Shown: positions 61,101 to 64,000 of the stretch, in pieces
How positions within the stretch are numbered: the first letter of the stretch is position 1
Layout: every line of letters begins with the position of its first letter
Source of the DNA: Incurvaria masculella
Lineage: Eukaryota; Arthropoda; Insecta; Lepidoptera; Incurvariidae
NCBI GenBank assembly: GCA_946894095.1
Contig: OX335650.1
Location: 9,936,001 to 10,000,000, forward strand
Direction of reading: 5' to 3'
Length of the DNA stretch: 64,000 nt
Translations under genes and position numbers: made by a program
The notes under the pieces: generated by a model
Databases searched by the model: none
Told to the model about the DNA's origin: nothing
What the model saw: the letters and a program-made list of their open reading frames with translations, nothing else

Positions 61101-61618
61101 GATCTCTGATAAGAAATATGGGCGTGATCTTCTTTCCCCGTTTGTATGGGGAGTTGAGCGGGTTGGGCCACCTTAAATAGTATATCTGTCATTTATCTGT
61201 TACTGTAGTACATTTACGGAATAATATTCGCAAATATTTTAACTTGAAATGTGTTATTATATAGGTGTAACCTAACCTAAACAGAAATCCATTATCTTTT
61301 ATTCAAATAAAATGTATTACGCATTATATTAGTCGGTGCCAGCTAATTAAACCTCATGAAATAACTGTCTAATTTTTTTTCAGTGACCTTCTAATAGCCG
61401 ACCCGAATGCATACGAGGAGGATTTGTGCGGTGGTGCAGGGGCTAATTTCACCGTTTCTTGGAATAAAGGAAAATGCACTATTAATGTGCAGAAATTAGG
61501 CGGTCATACTATTCCACTAGCGCTGCACCAAAGTGCATTTAAAGTAGCTGAAAAAAAAGCTGCTTTAGTTGAAAACACTATCGAAGCTGCTATAAACAAT
61601 AGTCTTGTAAAATCTTGA
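46135..61618 (+). CDS. EXOSC8: Exosome complex component RRP43 (EXOSC8)
   Basis: Five exons (46135-46151, 46374-46548, 58807-59101, 60173-60293, 61384-61618) join in phase to 843 nt, 280 residues, close to the usual length of about 276. EXOSC8/Rrp43 is one of six RNase PH-like subunits of the ring of the RNA exosome, which degrades and trims RNA in nucleus and cytoplasm. Animal Rrp43 is a structural, non-catalytic subunit. Family marks seen: 'NLGSIKTADASSLVKFGNTA' early in the RNase PH fold, 'LPALCSSRFRPGPPSELAQA', 'LAWVLYCDLCCTDNDGSVLD', and a C-terminal segment starting 'DLLIADPNAYEED'. Start choice: ATG 46135 gives the family N-terminus. Intron 2 is 12.3 kb because it holds a 10-kb gypsy retrotransposon in antisense. 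Confidence 0.97.
46374..46548 (+). CDS. EXOSC8: EXOSC8 exon 2
   Basis: Acceptor tgttttcag|A, donor AAGCTG|gtaagt, phase 2 to 0. First strands of the RNase PH fold. Confidence 0.96.
46549..48090. other. EXOSC8 intron 2, left part
   Basis: AT-rich, no coding. Contains an inverted repeat at 47352-47412 (arms 'catctctggttagtgctt' and the reverse complement of 'aagcactaactagagatg'). Confidence 0.7.
48091..48916 (-). repeat. 3' LTR of the gypsy element
   Basis: 826 bp, ends TGT/ACA. It lies downstream of pol on the element's own strand and contains AATAAA on the minus strand near 48267. The 177-residue plus-strand ORF within it is a by-product of high GC and appears in both LTRs. Confidence 0.96.
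48917..48931 (-). other. Polypurine tract of the gypsy element
   Basis: On the minus strand GAGAGGGGGGGTTG directly precedes the 3' LTR; the usual plus-strand primer site. Confidence 0.8.
49215..49790 (-). repeat. 96-bp tandem repeats in the gypsy 3' noncoding region
   Basis: 'atggctcata' recurs at 49311, 49407, 49503 and 49599, a period of exactly 96 bp. Each unit contains 'taccgctcctgtgaggta'. Degenerate units flank the block on both sides. No ORF. Confidence 0.9.
50500..50700 (-). repeat. Duplicated segment in the gypsy 3' noncoding region
   Basis: 'catgaagtggatgaaggagg' occurs near 50538 and again near 50640 with similar flanks. The element's other end has a comparable pair, 'ccccaacgaatgaaggttg' near 56322 and 56443. 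Confidence 0.75.
51641..54835 (-). CDS. pol: Gypsy Pol polyprotein (protease, RT, RNase H, integrase)
   Basis: 1064 codons, one uninterrupted frame. Domains in order: retropepsin with 'LLDSGASVSFVN' (about residue 66); RT with 'KFRFCLDCRELNRVTKKDSY' and the catalytic 'VFVYLDDIVIVS' box; RNase H with 'VHTDASQCGLGAKL' and 'TEREALAVIFAVEHW'; integrase with an H-H-C-C zinc finger (H in 'SGHLGVYKTYRRL', then 'CETC'), core Asp in 'SIDITGPFP', 'VLSDNGTEF' and Glu in 'NIVERYNRT'; and a C-terminal DNA-binding region. The ORF has no ATG at its start; it is entered by -1 frameshift from gag. All catalytic residues appear present. Confidence 0.97.
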   Translation of the reverse strand: MHEKKLIGPRYEGVTLSQSSKEWTDWLMYLKTFFCSYHNAVLCSSLDLDNRPYVNITVGLLSLRGLLDSGASVSFVNRVTKRQLVANGYLLHTDLRVRVTVANGATAQANGYFRVPVTYNGLTRELIFHAAPDLNAELILGIDFWKSFRLLPTQVTLVDWTGTPASFCDKVDVDHLVDYDGLTATQRNVADSVISRFDTITADAAGLGMTSLTAHSIDTGDAAPVKQRTYRLSPHKLELINREVDKLLDLGVIEPTSSAWNSPVLLTVKKDGKFRFCLDCRELNRVTKKDSYLVPYVSDILDNLRDAKYLSSIDLSSAFWQIPLDPSSREKTAFSVPGRGTFCYKRMCFGLTNAPATQQRLMDQLFGSTYHGKVFVYLDDIVIVSSTFEEHLDILLKVLDVLKMANLTTNKEKSVFFRSSLNYLGFVVDRFGLRPDPGKTKAITEWPTPTNATEVRRFLATASWNRRFIPDFASRAAPLNKLTSTKRGTPPFAWSGSAEHSFRDLKLALSTAPVLSCPDWSQSFQVHTDASQCGLGAKLTQVIGGHEKIIAYASRALTPCETNYSATEREALAVIFAVEHWRCYLEYGPMFTIYTDHSSLKWFLSLDNPTGRLARWGIRLSPFNFEIKHRKGKENVIPDALSRAPLLSSAEATTPDVWYDRLAKSCTDNPQSVPNFTLRDGNLYRFTRSKFQLDRDFEWKLVIPAGRRAATVRSCHDEPTSGHLGVYKTYRRLALQHFWPGMYRDVTDYVRKCETCLAHKHAQHATLGQMGQAKQCSRPFEYISIDITGPFPASRKGNVYILVVTCAFSKYCIFFPLRRATAKNIADRLENGVFLVHGVPKTVLSDNGTEFIGSDLRDLLRRYNIPQQFYTPKYTPEINIVERYNRTLVTMLGTFIKDDHRVWDNLLPKLQFAVNTAVNESTGFTPAFLTYGRELVSDGGSYGRLRDESIHDHLLTPTESRVEDLSELNDIFKRVRQALDRAHLTNKARYNLRRRPESFQVGQQVWRKSFIRSDAGRYFSYKLAPRYVKCTILKRKTPTVYELADEKGKSIGDWSVKDFKLTLV
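54817..56190 (-). CDS. gag: Gypsy Gag protein
   Basis: 457 residues starting at ATG 56190. Basic N-terminus, a Pro/Ala-rich low-complexity middle ('PPPPPPSPAPPGP'), a capsid-like retrotransposon gag region ('ARTQGRDESVTIYFAIIHGL'), then zinc knuckles. The first, 'CPRCRTSEHSFFRC', is a perfect CX2CX4HX4C. The second, 'CFGCQKPGVRQSQC', has Val where His is expected. It overlaps the pol frame by 19 nt. Confidence 0.93.
   Translation of the reverse strand: MSLRKLTFNLLRKEALEYEVRIRGEVPLGTVAALRRQVASLARDQPSEEIFFTDEDPGDELESIRSQLNRLVLAATDAKLTPCVKALLDHLFNRITRVEASSDEQVALKDTVSNLFATTESAYLGKDEDGPTSPPPSPASLAPPGPFESDAPPPPSASSVPVSVATLTLTAPPPPPPSPAPPGPVATYACPAARYSDAVAKLKLTYDGEKDVRAFLERIEELRESRSITTRQLFVAAPELFEGPALHWYRSVRHSVATWEQLSELLLTEFDEVDLDHRLLGVIRARTQGRDESVTIYFAIIHGLFNQLRAPLSESAKLDILLRNVRPTYIGPLSLVEIKSVDQLKSYCLKIEATRVRFRSFKEPSAAGADAPAAEFAYKGGTRASGGSSPRAPASRRVNASAVAQNKPRADLQVYCPRCRTSEHSFFRCPAPRELRCFGCQKPGVRQSQCPECTKKN
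54820..54826 (-). promoter_or_regulatory. Programmed -1 ribosomal frameshift site (A AAA AAC)
   Basis: On the minus strand gag ends ACG AAA AAA AAC TGA. The heptamer A-AAA-AAC in the gag frame is a classic slippery sequence, one codon before the gag stop, and slipping back by one enters the pol frame. Pol is open through this point. No downstream pseudoknot was worked out. Confidence 0.9.
56191..57262 (-). other. Gypsy 5' leader
   Basis: About 1.07 kb between the primer site and gag. Contains the 'ccccaacgaatgaaggttg' pair and no long ORF. Confidence 0.75.
57263..57280 (-). other. Putative primer-binding site
   Basis: On the minus strand TGGCATCCACTGGTTCGG starts one base after the 5' LTR. 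The TGG start pairs with a tRNA CCA end. I could not assign the tRNA. Confidence 0.6.
57282..58107 (-). repeat. 5' LTR of the gypsy element
   Basis: 826 bp, the promoter-side LTR for minus-strand transcription, nearly identical to 48091-48916. Confidence 0.96.
58112..58806. other. EXOSC8 intron 2, right part
   Basis: AT-rich, nothing recognised. Confidence 0.6.
58807..59101 (+). CDS. EXOSC8: EXOSC8 exon 3
   Basis: Acceptor aaattacag|GAG, donor AGAACTT|gttagt, phase 0 to 1, 98 codons, the core of the RNase PH fold. Confidence 0.96.
59490..59768. mobile_element. Relative of the TTAA element, in EXOSC8 intron 3
   Basis: About 270 bp match 60905-61176 in the same orientation ('caaaccaaacataattttac', 'gcgaatggtcatcaagcatc') and end 'cgccttaa'. 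The left end is missing or unrecognised. Confidence 0.65.
60173..60293 (+). CDS. EXOSC8: EXOSC8 exon 4
   Basis: Acceptor ttattgcag|TG, donor TACACAAG|gtttgt, phase 1 to 2, codes for 'LPEVDYNAETEEIIVDPTKR'. Confidence 0.95.
60624..61176. mobile_element. TTAA-flanked MITE in EXOSC8 intron 4
   Basis: TTAAGGTGGCCCAACCCG at 60624-60641 and its exact reverse complement at 61159-61176. With TTAA as the target duplication, the terminal repeat is GGTGGCCCAACCCG. The TTAA target suggests a piggyBac-type non-autonomous element. 553 bp, no ORF. Confidence 0.82.
61384..61618 (+). CDS. EXOSC8: EXOSC8 exon 5 and stop
   Basis: Acceptor ttttttcag|T, phase 2, 78 codons to TGA 61616-61618. C-terminal 'AALVENTIEAAINNSLVKS'. 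A variant poly(A) signal ATTAAA is near 61659. Confidence 0.96.
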
Positions 61619-62270
61619 TTTTTGTTTCATTTTGGCTACTTTCAACCACCTAACTTATTAAAAAATCTCATAATGCAAACTGCTTGATGAGATTTTTTTA
61701 CAAAATCGGCTCCAAAACTTTTTTGGGGGTTTTTTTGCTATTTCATGTAGTTTCTGACACAGGCTTCGGATTTGGACATGAAATTGACTCTGTAGAAATC
61801 ATAGACCTATTTTTGCATGCACACGCCTTCGTTATTTCAGAACATAGGTGCATACAATCGGAGAACTCCAGAAAAACACGCTAATGAAAGCGGCGCACAT
61901 GCTCTCAACCGTGAGCGCTGTGTGCGATATAGAGTCGCGTCCTTTATGTCAAAATGATGTTCACGGGAGTGAATCTTAGAGCATTTTAAATGCTCTAAGG
62001 AGTGAATATAAGCAATTCGGAACGGTCGTGTACGCGTACATTGTGAATTCTCCGCAATATACACATTCCTGAATGCAGTGCTACTCATGAGTTCTCACCT
62101 GTGTATCACCGGTGAGTCGATCGATGCTTTCCATAGAATATAGAATATTCGTACTCATGAAATGACAGCCACGAGTCACCATAGTGTAGTCCCTTTCTAA
62201 TTAGAGTGCAATGACAACAACATTTGATGTTTGATGACGTCAGGCGAAAGTGTCTCACTTTCATCTGTGA

Positions 62271-62324
62271 CTAACTCGTTTTCGCTTTCCTGAGTAGATA
62301 TGCAGGAAAGCGAAAACGAGTTAG
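62271..62324. repeat. Perfect 22-bp inverted repeat
   Basis: Arms 62271-62292 and 62303-62324 (core 'actcgttttcgctttcc'), 10-nt loop. A variant of the right arm recurs near 62758, and a shorter relative near 43086. Confidence 0.85.
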
Positions 62325-62344
62325 CCAGCTTGACCTAGTCTAAC

Positions 62345-62890
62345 CTAAGGCCCCGTTTCCGCGAGGAAGTAAGTTCCGCTAGTTTTCTCTTTCCTGTACC
62401 TGAAGTCTCAGTTGTCACCTAAATTGGCGTTACGGCAAACCGATCGACTGGCGTTTTCAAATGTATGGAGAAATTGAAGAGCGCGCGCAGTGGGCGTTAA
62501 GCGAACTAAGATTTGCGAGTCCGAGCTTGATTTGCCAGCTTACTCAACGTTGCCGTAAATACGTCGTCGTTGCCGTTTACGTCCACTCCGCGTTTTCATA
62601 CAAATCGGAAGCCCGCGTTTGACTTTGACAGCTTGAATAAGTAAAACCACAGAATATCTAGTAAAAACTTGAATGGAGTTTGACGTTTTTACGGAACTCC
62701 GAAGTTACGTAAACGCCAATTTAGGTGAGAACTGAGACTGCCGGCTCAGAGTAGATATGCAGGAAAGTGAAAACGACTTGGCCTAGCCTAACCTAAGGGG
62801 CCCGTTTTCACGAGGAATTAAACTTCCGCTAGAAGAGAGTCTGTCCGAATGTATCGCGGAAGTTTACTTCCTCATTGAAATGGGGCCTAA
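62345..62890. mobile_element. MITE with TAAGGCCCC ends
   Basis: Left end 'taaggccccgtttccgcgag' is mirrored by the right end (reverse complement of 'attgaaatggggcctaa'). An internal direct copy lies near 62796. A related piece is in gene C's last intron (41968-42030). Confidence 0.68.
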
Positions 62891-64000
62891 CCCGGTTTTT
62901 GTATGGTTTTTTTTCTAAGATTCCAATGCTAAACCCCTACTAAATTTTGTCAGGTTTACTCTAACTGCGCGTTCCGATTTGAACTGTAATAGATTACACT
63001 GCTAAAAGCGTATGCAAGCGTCCCGAATCAGATTACACGCTTAAAGCAGTAAGCATTACAGACGATTCGGACCGTTTGTGTACGCGCTTACGGAAACAGA
63101 ACAACAAACATGGAACAGATGACGTTAATTATAGTAGGGCACCTCAAATTTTAATCTAATCAATTGCTCTAAGTTGAACTTAAATTTTCAACTAAGGTAC
63201 ATTCAAACGTTTGTGAAAACACGGTGGAAAGACGATAGACTGCTCTTTCGAAACGTCAGAAAGTGACATTGACAGTTACACATATCGTGCCCTACCTCCA
63301 AAGCGTGAGCTCTGTGTAGTACACACACAGAGTGTACGGCATTGCATGATAGCGCTAACGGGACGCCATTTTGGGGGCTGTAAGCGCGAATCGGACCAGT
63401 TTTGAACGTGCTTTTGCTAACGATGGTTTATATCGGACCGCGACTCTAAATACGACTCTCTGTGGTTTTTTATTTAAAATCTGGGGTTGAACCACAGATT
63501 AATGTTAGAAATTATTGTTTGAACGCAGAGAAATAAAAATGTCACCACGTCTTAAAATATCCAACTATGTTCTTGAGGTAAATATTTAGGTAATTTATGT
63601 AGGCTTAGGGTGGTTCTGATTACTCTGAACTTGTTGTTTTCATGGCCCTAGGCCTTTACCACCTGACCTATTTTTTCCGAGCTAATACTGCAACCATGGC
63701 ATTTTTCAAATAAGCTAGAGTACCATGTAACTTTGGAAATAAACCGTCTCTCTAATTCTTTAAATTAAAAAAAAAGAACCAGACATGAGGTTTTTAGTAT
63801 GGGTATCTAGCAGAACATCCAGAATTGGAACCTACTTTCGATACTCACATTTTCAAGTGGCTTGGCAAAACTGTTCCGAAACTGAAAAAAGAACAACTTT
63901 GACTATCTCCATATGTAAATATTAGTTGCATAAATTATTAGACTAGGAGGTCAAAAATGATAACGATAACGTAAATGGCTGAAACTGGGTTCACGGGATA
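62891..64000. other. Downstream intergenic, small inverted repeats
   Basis: 63137-63296 is bounded by TAGGGCAC and GTGCCCTA, a probable MITE of about 160 bp. No gene seen; any feature beyond 64000 is out of view. Confidence 0.5.

Noticed and set aside
1..64000. CRISPR arrays, operons, prokaryotic promoters
   Set aside because: The window is a spliced eukaryotic locus; the direct repeats are exon arrays, LTRs and transposon repeats, not spacer-separated repeats.

Overview
This is eukaryotic DNA, almost certainly from a moth or butterfly (Lepidoptera). Genes are split by GT-AG introns, GC-rich exons lie in AT-rich introns, and the introns are full of short dispersed repeats. Two repeat families have the look of widespread lepidopteran repeats from general knowledge: one built around 'ggactcgcacacgaagggtt', and one ending 'tttgaagtcggttaaaa'. 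There are no operons, ribosome-binding sites or CRISPR arrays.

Layout. (1) 1-600: a decayed Ty3/gypsy integrase on the minus strand. (2) 1-42.4 kb: three coiled-coil genes that I rebuilt exon by exon, with splice sites and reading phases agreeing at every joined junction. Gene A (+) enters from the left and ends at 11030. Gene B (-) ends at 11585 and runs back to about 24.9 kb. Gene C (+) runs from 25637 to 42437. A and B meet tail to tail; B and C diverge from a shared 0.7-kb gap. I cannot name any of the three. (3) 44.4-46.0 kb: a 5'-truncated Tc1/mariner-type transposon with a nearly complete transposase ORF. (4) 46135-61618: EXOSC8/Rrp43, an RNA exosome core subunit, in five exons. (5) 48091-58107: a full-length, very young Ty3/gypsy retrotransposon inside EXOSC8 intron 2, in antisense. 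It has 826-bp LTRs with two differences noticed, a 4-bp target duplication, and gag and pol joined by a -1 frameshift site. (6) 61.6-64 kb: a cluster of small inverted-repeat elements.

The most unusual signal is in the three coiled-coil genes. At seven or more places a piece spanning an exon/intron border is repeated in tandem or copied as a partial exon just beside its parent. In the four best arrays the repeat unit is bounded by 8-12 bp shared between the exon and its neighbouring intron. Most copies carry an acceptor or a donor but not both, so they would be decoy splice sites. One array (5693-6190) keeps phase-compatible sites in all three copies, so it could add about 50 residues of coiled coil per copy.

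How the genes relate: EXOSC8 is a housekeeping gene unrelated to its neighbours. A, B and C may be related to each other. B and C have a 37-nt first coding exon beginning M-S, a shared 12-bp motif just upstream, and Pro/Ala-rich N-termini. A and C both end with a tiny phase-2 terminal exon coding a hydrophobic tail. Paralogy is inference and untested here.
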